Assembly: GCF_000374645.1 (NCBI RefSeq)
Contig: NZ_KB894816.1
Span: 1-64,000, forward strand
Length of the DNA stretch: 64,000 nt
Source: Arhodomonas aquaeolei DSM 8974
GTDB taxonomy: Bacteria > Pseudomonadota > Gammaproteobacteria > Nitrococcales > Nitrococcaceae
Reading direction: 5' to 3'
The notes beneath the pieces were generated by a model. That model did no database searches and was not told the origin of the DNA. It saw nothing but the letters and a program-made list of their open reading frames with translations. The position numbers and the translations under genes are program-made. Below are positions 9,077 through 17,814 of this stretch, piece by piece (position 1 is the first letter of the stretch; every line of letters starts with the position of its first letter).

Positions 9077-9101
9077 GCCCCGGCGTCCATGGTGCCGGGG
9101 C
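9077..9101 (-). promoter_or_regulatory. Intercistronic hairpin between livH and livM
   Basis: An 8-bp stem GCCCCGGC/GCCGGGGC (9077-9084 with 9094-9101), without a T tract. Confidence 0.4.
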
Positions 9102-9120
9102 GTTTTACTGTGGCGCGCGC

Positions 9121-10014
9121 CTACACGCGCTCGATGTCGCGGGTACCGAACAGCCCGTAGGGCTTGATCATCAGGATCGCCACGAGCACGTAGAAGGGCA
9201 CGATCTCGTAGAGATTGCCCCACTCCAGCCACTGGCTGTCCACGAACTGCGCGACGTTCTCCAGGATGCCGATGATCAGCCCGCCGGCGATGCCGCCGAC
9301 GATAGAGTCCAGCCCGCCGACGATGGCGGCGGGGAAGACCTTGATGCCGTAGAACGACAGCGCCGAGGACACGCCGTTGACCATGCCGATGACCACGCCC
9401 GCGAGCGAGGAGACCATCGCCGAGATCGCCCAGGACAGGGCGAAGACGTGCTTCACCGAGATCCCGAGGCTCTGCGCGACCTGCTGGTCGAAGGCGGTGG
9501 CCCGCATCGCCAGGCCCATGCGCGAGTATTTGAAGAACCAGAAGAAGCCCACCATGATCGCCAGCGAGATCACCAGGCTCATGATGTAGGCGGGCTGGAC
9601 GTTGAGCCCGAGGATGGTCACCGAGTCGACGGAGAACACCTCCGGGAACGGCTTCACGAACTCGCCGAAGATCCACGACAGCAGTGCCTGGAAGAAGATC
9701 GACAGCCCGATGGTGAGCATGATCACCGAGATGATCGGCTCGCCGATCATCGGCCTGAGCACCACCACCTGGAGCAGCACGCCGAAGGCGAACATGAACG
9801 CCAGCGTCACCAGAAAGCCCAGCCAGAACGGCAGCCCGAACTTCACCAGCAGCGCCCAGCACACCCACGCGCCGATCAGCAGGAACTCGCCCTGGGCGAA
9901 GTTCACCACCTGCGTGGACTTGTAGATGAGCACGAAGCACATCGCGACCACGCCGTAGAGCGTGCCGACGATGACCCCGTTGACGAGCAGCTGACCGAGC
10001 AGTTCCCAGTTCAT
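9121..10014 (-). CDS. livH: Liv-type ABC transporter permease (LivH-like)
   Basis: The product is 297 aa with about eight membrane helices. Typical LivH segments are VIVGTLYGVVAMCFVLIYKS, VVNFAQGEFLLIGAW, and near the end FPAAIVGGLDSIVGGIAGG. It begins MNWELLGQLLVNG after a GGAGGAGAG site, 21 bp after the ligase gene. Confidence 0.94.
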   Translation of the reverse strand: MNWELLGQLLVNGVIVGTLYGVVAMCFVLIYKSTQVVNFAQGEFLLIGAWVCWALLVKFGLPFWLGFLVTLAFMFAFGVLLQVVVLRPMIGEPIISVIMLTIGLSIFFQALLSWIFGEFVKPFPEVFSVDSVTILGLNVQPAYIMSLVISLAIMVGFFWFFKYSRMGLAMRATAFDQQVAQSLGISVKHVFALSWAISAMVSSLAGVVIGMVNGVSSALSFYGIKVFPAAIVGGLDSIVGGIAGGLIIGILENVAQFVDSQWLEWGNLYEIVPFYVLVAILMIKPYGLFGTRDIERV

Positions 10015-10035
10015 CCCTCTCTCCTCCTGTCGGGG

Positions 10036-12000
10036 TCAGGCCGCGCCGGCGGCGCGATTCTCGCCGGCGGCGGACGGCACGCCATCGTCCGGTGCCAGGT
10101 CGACGAGGCGCAGGTCCGTGCGGATCCGCGAGGTGGTACCGTCCTGGAAGGTAATGACGGTATCCACGTGCACCTGATCGTCACCGCCGTAGACCGCCTC
10201 GATGATGTCGCTGTACTTCTCCTGGATCACACCCCGGCGGACCTTGCGGGTGCGCGTGAGCTCGCCGTCATCCGGGTCCAGCTCCTTGTAGAGCAGCAGG
10301 AACTTGCGGATGCGCTGCCACTCCGGGAGCGTCGCGTTGACCTGCTCCACCTCCGAGCGGATGAGGTCGTAGACCTCCGGCTGCGCCGACAGATTGGTGT
10401 AGTTGGTGAACGCGACCCCGCGCTGCTCGGCCCACTTGGCCATGATCCCGTAGCGGATGCAGATCATCGCGGCGAGATAGGGCCGCTCGTGACCGAGGAT
10501 CACCGCCTCGGCGATGAACGGCGAGAACTTGAGCTTGTTCTCGATGAACATCGGCGAGTAGCGATCGCCCCGGGAGGTGGTGGCCAGGTCCTTGACCCGG
10601 TCGATTACCACCAGGTGGCCGTTGCTCTTCTTGAAGTAGCCGGCGTCGCCGGTGTACATCCAGCCGTCCTCGATGTCCTCGGCGGTGGCCTTCTCGTTCT
10701 TGTAGTAGCCGAGGAACATGCCGCTGTTGCGGGCCACGATCTCCCCGACCCCGTTCTCGTCGGCGTTGTCGATACGCACGTCGGCGTTGTCGAAGGGCAC
10801 GCCCACCGTGTCGTAATCGATGTCGTCTCCGCGGTGGATGGTGTAGGCACCGGCGAGCTCGGTCTGGCCGTAGAGCTGGCGCAGCGGCACGCCCATGGCC
10901 AGGAAGAACTTGAACGTGTCCGGACCCAGCGCCGCACCGCCGGTGGCCGCCGAGCGCAGGTAGGTGAAGCCGAGACGGTCCTTGAGCGCACGGAAGAGGA
11001 TCCAGTGGGCGAGCCGCGAGTGCTCGCCGCGCTCCACCGCCTCCATGCCGAGTCGCATGCCGGCGTCGTACATCCGGCGTTTGAACGGCGAGGCCTCCAT
11101 CATCCGCGCCTTCACGTCGGCGGCGATGGTCTCCCAGACCCGGGGCGCGAGGAGCACGAAGTTCGGGCCGATCTCGCGCAGGTCGGCCATCATGGTCTCG
11201 GTGGCCTCGACGAAGTTCACCGTGATCCGGCTGAGCAGCGACTGCGCCACGGCGTAGACCTGCTCCATGATCCACGGCAACGGCAGCACCGAGACGTAGT
11301 TGTCGTCGGGAAATTTCGGGTCGGCGCGGAGATAGGCCAGGCAGTGATCCAGGAAGGGCCCCGCCTGCATCATCGAGAGCTTGGGCTTGGAGGTCGTGCC
11401 CGATGTGGTGATCAGCATGGCCACGTCCTCGCCCCGGCCGGCGGCGAGCATCTCCTTGTACAGGCCAGGCCGCTCACGCTCCAGCGCCTCGGCGCGTTCG
11501 AAGAGCTCGTCCTGGCTGATCAGCCGCGGGTCGTCGTACTTACGCATGCCGCGGGGATCGTGGTAGACGATATGGCGCACGCAGGGGCATTGCTCGGTGA
11601 TCTCCAGCGCCTTGTCCACCTGCTCCTCGTCCTCGCACATCACCAGCGGCGCCTCGGCGTAGTTGATGAGGTAGGCCACCTCGTCGTTGAGGCTGTCCTG
11701 GTACATGCCGAGACTCATCGCGCCGATGGCGTGGGCGCCGACCTCGCAGTGCACCCACTCCGGGCGATTGCCGCCGATGATGCACACGGTCTCGCCGCGC
11801 TCCACGCCCAGGGCGTGCATCCCAAGGGCAAAGCGACGCACGGCGGTGTCGTAATCCCGCCAGGTGTATTCGTTCCAGATGCCGAACTCCTTCTCGCGCA
11901 TCGCCACCTCGTCGCCCCAGTTCGCCGCGTTGTAGGCGACCAGCTTGGGGAAGGTGTCGTGATGCCGGATGTCCGGCAGCTCCATCGCGCGCTCAGCCAT
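10036..12000 (-). CDS. AMP-binding long-chain acyl-CoA ligase-like protein
   Basis: The product is 654 aa, in the size range of long-chain acyl-CoA synthetases. ANL-superfamily motifs: P-loop TSGTTSKPK near residues 199-207 (the usual second Gly is Ser), YGQTELAG, YTGDAGYF, DRVKDL and the C-terminal LTRTRKVRR containing the hinge/catalytic-lysine region. The expected reaction is ATP-dependent formation of an acyl-CoA. Its ATG shares one base with the livG stop (TGATG), so it is translationally coupled to the importer. Genes of this subfamily are often embedded in Liv-type operons, which suggests activation of the imported substrate, but I know of no proven substrate. Confidence 0.88.
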   Translation of the reverse strand: MAERAMELPDIRHHDTFPKLVAYNAANWGDEVAMREKEFGIWNEYTWRDYDTAVRRFALGMHALGVERGETVCIIGGNRPEWVHCEVGAHAIGAMSLGMYQDSLNDEVAYLINYAEAPLVMCEDEEQVDKALEITEQCPCVRHIVYHDPRGMRKYDDPRLISQDELFERAEALERERPGLYKEMLAAGRGEDVAMLITTSGTTSKPKLSMMQAGPFLDHCLAYLRADPKFPDDNYVSVLPLPWIMEQVYAVAQSLLSRITVNFVEATETMMADLREIGPNFVLLAPRVWETIAADVKARMMEASPFKRRMYDAGMRLGMEAVERGEHSRLAHWILFRALKDRLGFTYLRSAATGGAALGPDTFKFFLAMGVPLRQLYGQTELAGAYTIHRGDDIDYDTVGVPFDNADVRIDNADENGVGEIVARNSGMFLGYYKNEKATAEDIEDGWMYTGDAGYFKKSNGHLVVIDRVKDLATTSRGDRYSPMFIENKLKFSPFIAEAVILGHERPYLAAMICIRYGIMAKWAEQRGVAFTNYTNLSAQPEVYDLIRSEVEQVNATLPEWQRIRKFLLLYKELDPDDGELTRTRKVRRGVIQEKYSDIIEAVYGGDDQVHVDTVITFQDGTTSRIRTDLRLVDLAPDDGVPSAAGENRAAGAA

Positions 12001-12803
12001 CAGGCCACCTCCGCGTCGCTGTCCTCGCCCAGGTACGCCTCGCGCACCCGCGGGTTCGCCATGATCGTCTCCGGGGCGCCGTCGGCGATGACCTCGCCGA
12101 AGTCGAGCACCACCACGCGGTGGGAGAGGTCCATGACCACACCCATGTCGTGCTCGATCATGATCACCGTGATCCCCCACTCCTCGTTGAGGTCCACGAT
12201 GTAGCGGGCCATGTCCTCCTTCTCCTCGTGGTTCATGCCGGCCATGGGCTCGTCGAGGAGGATGAGGCGCGGGCGCAGCGCCACGGCCCGGGCGAGCTCG
12301 ACGCGCTTGCGCAGCCCGTAGGAGAGCGTGCCCGCCACCGACTTGCGGATGTGCGCGATCTCCAGGAAGTCGATGATGTCCTCGACCTGGGCACGGTGAT
12401 CCAGCTCCTCGCGGCGGGCGCCGGTGAGCCAGTACAGCGAGCCGGTGAAGAAGTTGTTCCGGAGGTGGTGATGGCGCCCGACCATGATGTTGTCGAGCAC
12501 GCTCATGTGATCGTAGAGCGCCAGGTTCTGGAAGGTGCGGCCGATGCCCATCTCGCAGCGCCGGTTCGGCCGCAGGCGCGTGACATCGGTGCCATCGAAG
12601 CGGATCCTGCCCTGCTGCGGGTGGTAGCGCCCCGAGATGCAGTTCAGCAGCGAGGTCTTGCCGGCGCCGTTCGGGCCGATGATGGAGAACATCTCGTTCT
12701 CGCGGACGTCGAGGCTGACGTTGCGCAGCGCCTTCACGCCGCCGAACGACAGCGTTATGTCGTCGACGTTCAGGATGACATCGCCGATCCCGGATTCAGC
12801 CAT
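12000..12803 (-). CDS. livG: Liv-type ABC transporter ATP-binding protein (LivG-like)
   Basis: The product is 267 aa. Walker A GPNGAGKTS, signature TLSYGLRKRVELA (SYG in place of the usual SGG, common in LivG), Walker B LILLDEPMAGM, and the LivG-type C-terminal EVIADGAPETIMANPRVREAYLG are present. It is the first gene of the importer operon. The start is chosen at the ATG preceded by GGGGAG; a longer frame upstream has no such site. A promoter overlapped by a palindromic operator lies about 240 bp upstream. Confidence 0.93.
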   Translation of the reverse strand: MAESGIGDVILNVDDITLSFGGVKALRNVSLDVRENEMFSIIGPNGAGKTSLLNCISGRYHPQQGRIRFDGTDVTRLRPNRRCEMGIGRTFQNLALYDHMSVLDNIMVGRHHHLRNNFFTGSLYWLTGARREELDHRAQVEDIIDFLEIAHIRKSVAGTLSYGLRKRVELARAVALRPRLILLDEPMAGMNHEEKEDMARYIVDLNEEWGITVIMIEHDMGVVMDLSHRVVVLDFGEVIADGAPETIMANPRVREAYLGEDSDAEVA

Positions 12804-13041
12804 GCCGAACTCCCCTGTCTGTGGCGGCCTCGGCCGCCTGTCATGTCTCCGGGAGAGGCATGCCGGCGAGCCCGTCCCGCGGGCCGGGGCCCGCACACGG
12901 GGACGGTGGACCCCACCGGCGGCATGCCGGTCACCGCAACGCGGGTCGGGATCCCCGGCCGCGTTGCGGCCGGACCTCTCCTCCTCCTGTCGGCGGGGCG
13001 GGTTATGGTCTCGAAAGGATCCACCCTCTGCCGATGATTGG
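12804..13041. other. Leader region of the livG operon
   Basis: With the promoter element this forms a 340-bp gap. On the minus strand it would be a 5' leader of about 230 nt. It is GC-rich with short inverted repeats but shows no recognised riboswitch or small open frame. Confidence 0.4.
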
Positions 13042-13070
13042 AGGTTACGTTTACGTAAACGTTAATTCAA
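13042..13070 (-). promoter_or_regulatory. livG operon promoter overlapped by a 16-bp palindromic operator
   Basis: The perfect palindrome ACGTTTACGTAAACGT occupies 13047-13062. On the minus strand a -35 TTGAAT (13070-13065) and a -10 TAACCT (13047-13042) flank it with a 17-bp spacer, so a bound protein would sit on the promoter. A near-identical site sits in the same place in the mmsA promoter. The motif resembles the sites I recall for LiuR/LiuQ regulators of branched-chain degradation, which is from memory and not checked. Confidence 0.7.
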
Positions 13071-13143
13071 CCCCGAAAAACCGACCCGGGGACCGAGCCA
13101 CACCACGGCCGGTCACGACCGCCCCCGGGGGGCCGTGGACGAC

Positions 13144-13914
13144 TCACCGCGGCGCCATCCGGATGGCACCGTCGAGCCGAATCACCTCGCCGTTGAGCAT
13201 CACGTTCTCGCAGATGTGGCGCACCAGGGACGCGTATTCCGCCGGCCGCCCGAGACGCGGCGGGAACGGCGTCTGCTCGCCGAGGCTGCCACGCACCTTT
13301 TCGGGCAGCCCCGCCATCATGGGCGTCTCGAATATCCCCGGCGCAATGGTCATCACCCGGATACCGCGATCGGCCAGGTCCCGCGCCAGGGGCAACGTCA
13401 GCCCCGCCACGCCGGACTTGGAGGCGGCATAGGCAGCCTGCCCCACCTGCCCGTCGAAGGCCGCCACCGAGGCGGTATTGATGACCACGCCGCGCTCGCC
13501 CTCGGCGTCGGGCTCGTTGCCCGCCATCGCCGCGGCGGCGACGCGCACGCAGTTGAAGCTGCCCACCAGGTTGATCTGCACGACACGGGCAAAGCTTTCC
13601 AGCCCGTGGGGATCGCCGTCGCGGTTCAGCACCCGCTCGCCGTGGACGACACCGGCGCAGTTGACCAACCCGTGGAGCGCACCGAAGGCCTCGCGGGCCT
13701 TCGACACCGCCGCGGTGACCGCCGCCTCGTCAGTGACGTCCGCCTCGCAGGCCACCGCCACATCGCCCAGCTCTTGCGCCAGGGCCGCCAGGGCCTCGCC
13801 GTTAAGGTCCGCGAGCACCACGCGGGCACCACAGCCCACCAGCTCCCGCGCGGTCGCGCCGCCCAGGCCGGAACCCGCCCCGGTCACCAGGAATACCTTT
13901 CCATCCAGCTGCAT
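13144..13914 (-). CDS. SDR dehydrogenase, HSD10-like 3-hydroxyacyl-CoA dehydrogenase
   Basis: The product is 256 aa, typical for type II 3-hydroxyacyl-CoA dehydrogenases (HSD17B10/FadB2-like). NAD-binding TGAGSGLG near the N-terminus, NCAG, catalytic Ser in [10 protein letters not shown] and YAASK are present. The segment after Asn-90 has the insertion ([12 protein letters not shown]) seen in HSD10 proteins. It probably oxidises 2-methyl-3-hydroxybutyryl-CoA in isoleucine breakdown or similar short-chain substrates. GGGAG precedes the chosen ATG. It is divergent from mmsA across a region holding the palindromic operator. Confidence 0.85.
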   Translation of the reverse strand: MQLDGKVFLVTGAGSGLGGATARELVGCGARVVLADLNGEALAALAQELGDVAVACEADVTDEAAVTAAVSKAREAFGALHGLVNCAGVVHGERVLNRDGDPHGLESFARVVQINLVGSFNCVRVAAAAMAGNEPDAEGERGVVINTASVAAFDGQVGQAAYAASKSGVAGLTLPLARDLADRGIRVMTIAPGIFETPMMAGLPEKVRGSLGEQTPFPPRLGRPAEYASLVRHICENVMLNGEVIRLDGAIRMAPR

Positions 13915-13990
13915 TTCTCGCTCCCTTCGCGCCCGCGGGCGCCTCGTTGCGACTTGCCTTTGATATGTCAATCCTCGGAGCCCGCCAGGA

Positions 13991-14001
13991 TTGACGTTTA
14001 C
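13991..14001. promoter_or_regulatory. Additional operator half-site
   Basis: TTGACGTTTAC repeats the left half of the operator centred 25 bp downstream, on the SDR side of the divergent region. It may be a secondary binding site for the same regulator. Confidence 0.4.
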
Positions 14002-14015
14002 CGAGGCCCACTAAA

Positions 14016-14043
14016 TTGACGTTAACGTAAACGTAACTAGAAT
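14016..14043 (+). promoter_or_regulatory. mmsA promoter with near-palindromic operator in the spacer
   Basis: The -35 TTGACG (14016-14021) and -10 TAGAAT (14038-14043) are 16 bp apart. The operator ACGTTAACGTAAACGT (14019-14034) covers the spacer and differs by one base from the palindrome at 13047. Transcription would start near 14050, leaving a leader of about 120 nt. The position of the site predicts repression. Confidence 0.75.
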
Positions 14044-14168
14044 GGTTCGGGCAGTCGAGAGTCCCGGCCGCGGGACCCGGGCCGGACGGATATGCCGCGG
14101 CTCACGCGACCGGAGGAGAGGCGGCACCGCCAACGCGCGGCGCCCGGCATAACCATACAGGTGTCCCC

Positions 14169-15671
14169 ATGACTCGAACCGTCCCCCTTTTCCTCGAAGG
14201 CCGCTTCGTCGACAGCGAGGCGAGCGAATGGATCGACGTCACCAACCCCGCGACGGACGAGGTGATCGCCCGCGCCCCGGTGACCACCGATGACGAGATG
14301 GCCCGGGCCATCGCCTCGGCGAAGGCGGCCCAGAAGGCTTGGGCCGACGTCTCCGTGTCCGAACGCGCCCGCTACGTGATGCGCTACCAGGCACTGCTCA
14401 AGGAGCACCACGACCAGCTCGCCGGCATCCTCGCGGAGGAGACCGGCAAGACCTTCGCCGACGCCAAGGGCGACGTCTGGCGTGGCATCGAGGTGGTCGA
14501 GCACGCCATGGGTGTGCCCACGCACCTGATGGGCGAGGCCATGGCCCAGGTCGCCGGCGGCGTGGACACCACCAGCTGGACCGAGCCGCTCGGCGTGTGC
14601 GCCGGGATCACGCCGTTCAACTTCCCCGCCATGATCCCGCTGTGGATGTATCCGCTAGCCGTCGCCTGCGGCAACAGCTTCGTGCTCAAGCCCTCGGAGC
14701 AGGATCCGCTGACGCCCATGCGCCTGGCCGAGCTGTGGCAGGAGGCGGGTTTCCCCGACGGGCTGCTGCAGATCGTCCACGGCCGCAAGGAGCAGGTGGA
14801 CACCCTGCTCACCCACCCGGACATCAAGGCGGTATCGTTCGTCGGCTCCGCCCACGTGGGCCAGCACATCTACCGCACGGCCAGCGACCACCTCAAGCGC
14901 GTGCAGTGCATGGTCGGGGCCAAGAACCATTCCGTCGTGATGCCGGACGCGAACCGCGAACAGACGGTCAACGCCCTCGTGGGCGCGGCCTGCGGCGCCG
15001 CCGGCCAACGCTGCATGGCGATCTCCGTGGTGGTGCTCGTCGGCGAGGAAACCCGCGACTGGGTCGACGACCTCAAGGCCGCCTTCGAGAAGACCCGCCC
15101 GGGCGTGACCGGCGACTCCGGGGCCGCCTACGGCCCGCTGATCAGCCGCGCCGCCAAGGAACGCGTGGAGCGCATCATCGGCACTGCGGAGTCGGAGGGC
15201 GCCTCGCTGCTGCTCGACGGCCGCGGCTACCAGGTCGACGGCTACCCGGACGGCTACTGGGTCGGGCCAACGCTGATCGACAACGTCACCGCCGCGATGA
15301 GCTGCTACCGCGAGGAGATCTTCGGACCGGTGCTCAACGTCGTCCACGTCGACACCCTCGACGAGGCGATCGAGTTCGTGAACGCCAACCCCTACGGCAA
15401 CGGCACCTCGATCTTCTCCGACTCGGGGGCCGCGGTGCGCAAGTACCGCCGGGAGTGCGAGGTCGGCCAGATCGGCGTGAACATCCCGATCCCGGTGCCG
15501 CTGCCGTTCTTCTCGTTCACCGGCGGCAAGGGCTCGTTCTACGGCGACCTCCACGCCTACGGCAAGGACGCGGTGCGCTTCTACACCGAGACCAAGACGG
15601 TCATCGAGCGGTGGTTCGAGTCGGACATCCCCGACGGCCACGGCCCGAACATGACCATCAACCTGGGCTGA
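14169..15671 (+). CDS. mmsA: Methylmalonate-semialdehyde dehydrogenase (CoA-acylating)
   Basis: The product is 500 aa, as usual for MmsA. It converts methylmalonate semialdehyde, NAD and CoA to propionyl-CoA in valine (and thymine) breakdown. The MmsA type of aldehyde dehydrogenase is shown by [12 protein letters not shown] and [14 protein letters not shown] with the catalytic Cys, plus the C-terminal [20 protein letters not shown]. It leads an operon with the acyl-CoA dehydrogenase and enoyl-CoA hydratase. Regulation by the operator at 14019-14034 is likely. Confidence 0.95.
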   Translation: MTRTVPLFLEGRFVDSEASEWIDVTNPATDEVIARAPVTTDDEMARAIASAKAAQKAWADVSVSERARYVMRYQALLKEHHDQLAGILAEETGKTFADAKGDVWRGIEVVEHAMGVPTHLMGEAMAQVAGGVDTTSWTEPLGVCAGITPFNFPAMIPLWMYPLAVACGNSFVLKPSEQDPLTPMRLAELWQEAGFPDGLLQIVHGRKEQVDTLLTHPDIKAVSFVGSAHVGQHIYRTASDHLKRVQCMVGAKNHSVVMPDANREQTVNALVGAACGAAGQRCMAISVVVLVGEETRDWVDDLKAAFEKTRPGVTGDSGAAYGPLISRAAKERVERIIGTAESEGASLLLDGRGYQVDGYPDGYWVGPTLIDNVTAAMSCYREEIFGPVLNVVHVDTLDEAIEFVNANPYGNGTSIFSDSGAAVRKYRRECEVGQIGVNIPIPVPLPFFSFTGGKGSFYGDLHAYGKDAVRFYTETKTVIERWFESDIPDGHGPNMTINLG

Positions 15672-15684
15672 GGGAGGCACGCCC

Positions 15685-16845
15685 ATGGACTTCTCCCTGA
15701 ACGACGAGCAGACCGCCTTCCAGGAAGCAGCGCGCGAGTTCGCCGCCAACGAGCTCGCCCCCAACGCCGCGCGCTGGGACGCGGAGGGCCACTTCCCCAA
15801 GGACGTGCTCGCCCACGCCGGCGAGCTCGGCTTCTGCGGCATCTACGCCGACGAGACCGCCGGCGGTCTCGGTCTGCCACGGCTGGACGCGGCGATCATC
15901 TTCGAGGAGCTCGCCGGCGGCTGCACGTCGACGGCGGCGTTCCTGACCATCCACAACATGGTCACCTGGATGATCACCACCTGGGGCAGCGAGTCCGTCG
16001 TCGCCGAGTGGGGCGAGGCGCTCACCTCCGGGCAGCGCCTGGGCTCGTACTGCCTCACCGAGCCCGGCGCCGGCTCCGACGCCGCGAGCCTGCGCACCAG
16101 CGCCCGCCGCGACGGCGACCACTACGTGCTCAACGGCGGCAAGGTGTTCAGCTCCGGCGCCGGCGACACCGACGTGCTCGTGGTCTTCGCGCGCACCGGG
16201 GGCGAGGGTCCCGGCGGGATCTCTGCGTTCGCGGTGCCCGCGAACCTCGAGGGCATCTCCTACGGGCGCAAGGAGGAGAAGATGGGCTGGAACAGCCAGC
16301 CCACCCGCTCCATCACCTTCGACGATGTGCACGTGCCCGCGGACAACCTCCTCGCCGAGGAAGGCCACGGCTTCCGCCTCGCCATGAAGGCGCTGGACGG
16401 CGGCCGCATCAACATCGCCACCTGCTCGGTGGGCACCGCCCAGGCCGCGCTGGCGGCGGCAGGTCGGTACATGCACGAGCGCCGGCAGTTCGGCCGGCCG
16501 CTGGCCGACTTCCAGGCCCTGCAGTTCAAGCTCGCGGACATGGCCACGGAGCTGGTCGCCGCCCGGCAGATGGTCCGCCTGGCCGCGTGGCGGCTCGACC
16601 GCGGCGACCCGGAGCTGACCACCTACTGCGCGATGGCCAAGCGCTTCGCCACCGACGTGGGCTTCCGGGTGTGCAACGAGGCGCTGCAGATCCACGGCGG
16701 CTACGGCTACATCCGCGAGTACCCGCTGGAGCGGCACGTGCGCGATACCCGCGTGCACCAGATCCTGGAGGGCACCAACGAGATCATGCGGCTCATCATC
16801 GGCCGCCGCATGCTCGCCGACCACGCCGCGGAGGCAATCCGATGA
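15685..16845 (+). CDS. Acyl-CoA dehydrogenase, probably isobutyryl-CoA dehydrogenase
   Basis: The product is 386 aa. The flavin segment YCLTEPGAGSDAAS, the FDDVHVPADNLL strand and the C-terminal HGGYGYIREYPLERHVRD then QILEGTNEIMR are present; the Glu in LEGT is the catalytic base. The LEGTNE form, together with the neighbours mmsA, enoyl-CoA hydratase and hydroxyisobutyryl-CoA hydrolase, points to isobutyryl-CoA (valine pathway). It lies 13 bp after mmsA and its stop overlaps the next start (ATGA). Electrons should go to EtfAB. Confidence 0.9.
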   Translation: MDFSLNDEQTAFQEAAREFAANELAPNAARWDAEGHFPKDVLAHAGELGFCGIYADETAGGLGLPRLDAAIIFEELAGGCTSTAAFLTIHNMVTWMITTWGSESVVAEWGEALTSGQRLGSYCLTEPGAGSDAASLRTSARRDGDHYVLNGGKVFSSGAGDTDVLVVFARTGGEGPGGISAFAVPANLEGISYGRKEEKMGWNSQPTRSITFDDVHVPADNLLAEEGHGFRLAMKALDGGRINIATCSVGTAQAALAAAGRYMHERRQFGRPLADFQALQFKLADMATELVAARQMVRLAAWRLDRGDPELTTYCAMAKRFATDVGFRVCNEALQIHGGYGYIREYPLERHVRDTRVHQILEGTNEIMRLIIGRRMLADHAAEAIR

Positions 16846-17624
16846 GCGACTACACCAACCTCACCGTCGAGCGGCGCGGTCACACCGCGGTGGTGACGAT
16901 GTCCAACCCGCCGGCCAACACCTGGACCCGGGAGGGCCTGATCGACTTCGCCCGCCTGATCGCCGAGCTCAACGCGGACCGCGACGTCTACGCGCTGGTG
17001 CTCACCGGCGAGGGCGAGAAATTCTTCTCCGCCGGCGCCGATCTCAAGCTCTTCGCCGACGGCGATGCCGCCGTCGCCGCCGACATGGCCCGGCGCTTCG
17101 GCGAGGCCTTCGAGGCCCTGGCAGCCTTCCGCGGCGTCGCGATCGCCGCCGTCAACGGCTTCGCCATGGGCGGCGGCCTGGAGGTGGCACTGGCCTGCGA
17201 CATCCGCATCGCCGAGGAGCACGCGAAGCTCGCCCTGCCCGAGGCCAAGGTCGGCCTGCTGCCCTGCGCCGGCGGGACCCAGCGCCTGCCACGGCTGGTC
17301 GGCGAGGGCTGGGCCAAGCGCATCATCCTCTGCGGCGAGCAGCTCGACACCGCCACGGCGCTGCGGATCGGCCTGGTGGAGGAGTCCGTGGGCCGGGGCG
17401 AGGCCCTGGAGCGCGCGCTGGCGCTGGCCGAACAGGTCGGCAACCAGAGCCCGAGCGCGGTCGCCCACTGCAAGGCCCTGATCGACGGCGCCCAGCGGCG
17501 GCCCATGGCGGACAACCTCCCCGACGAGCGCGAGCGCTTCGTGCGCCTGTTCGACACCGCCGACCAGCGCGAGGGCGTCGCCGCGTTCCTGGAGAAGCGC
17601 CCACCACAGTGGCGTAACGGCTAA
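16842..17624 (+). CDS. Enoyl-CoA hydratase (crotonase family)
   Basis: The product is 260 aa. Both catalytic glutamates are recognisable: in GFAMGGGLEVALACD and in LPEAKVGLLPCAGGTQRL. The oxyanion loop FSAGADLKLF is intact. In context it should hydrate methacrylyl-CoA to 3-hydroxyisobutyryl-CoA. The ATG overlaps the dehydrogenase stop by 4 bp, so the start is firm. Confidence 0.92.
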   Translation: MSDYTNLTVERRGHTAVVTMSNPPANTWTREGLIDFARLIAELNADRDVYALVLTGEGEKFFSAGADLKLFADGDAAVAADMARRFGEAFEALAAFRGVAIAAVNGFAMGGGLEVALACDIRIAEEHAKLALPEAKVGLLPCAGGTQRLPRLVGEGWAKRIILCGEQLDTATALRIGLVEESVGRGEALERALALAEQVGNQSPSAVAHCKALIDGAQRRPMADNLPDERERFVRLFDTADQREGVAAFLEKRPPQWRNG

Positions 17625-17631
17625 ACCGGGA

Positions 17632-17661
17632 CCCGGCCGCCCCGGCGATGGGGCGGCCGGG
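17632..17661 (+). terminator. Strong hairpin after the enoyl-CoA hydratase gene
   Basis: A perfect 12-bp stem (17632-17643 with 17650-17661) and a GGCGAT loop lie just after the stop. There is no T tract, so it may only attenuate transcription into the hydrolase gene. Confidence 0.5.
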
Positions 17662-17814
17662 GGTGCGCCCTGGCGGGCCTTCCGGCACCCACCAGTCCCT
17701 TCGCGGCAGACGCCACGATACCGGGCGCATTGGCATCCGCCCGGCCGGCGGCCACAATGCCCGGCAACGGCGGCCGGGCACGGCCGCTCACCCGATTGCA
17801 CCAAGGAGCATCGA

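Noticed and set aside
9037-12204. Very long open frame (over 1000 codons) on the plus strand opposite the livH-ligase-livG genes
   Set aside because: It is an antisense frame of GC-rich genes, full of His/Arg/Asp/Gly with no family motif, while the minus strand has clear conserved proteins.
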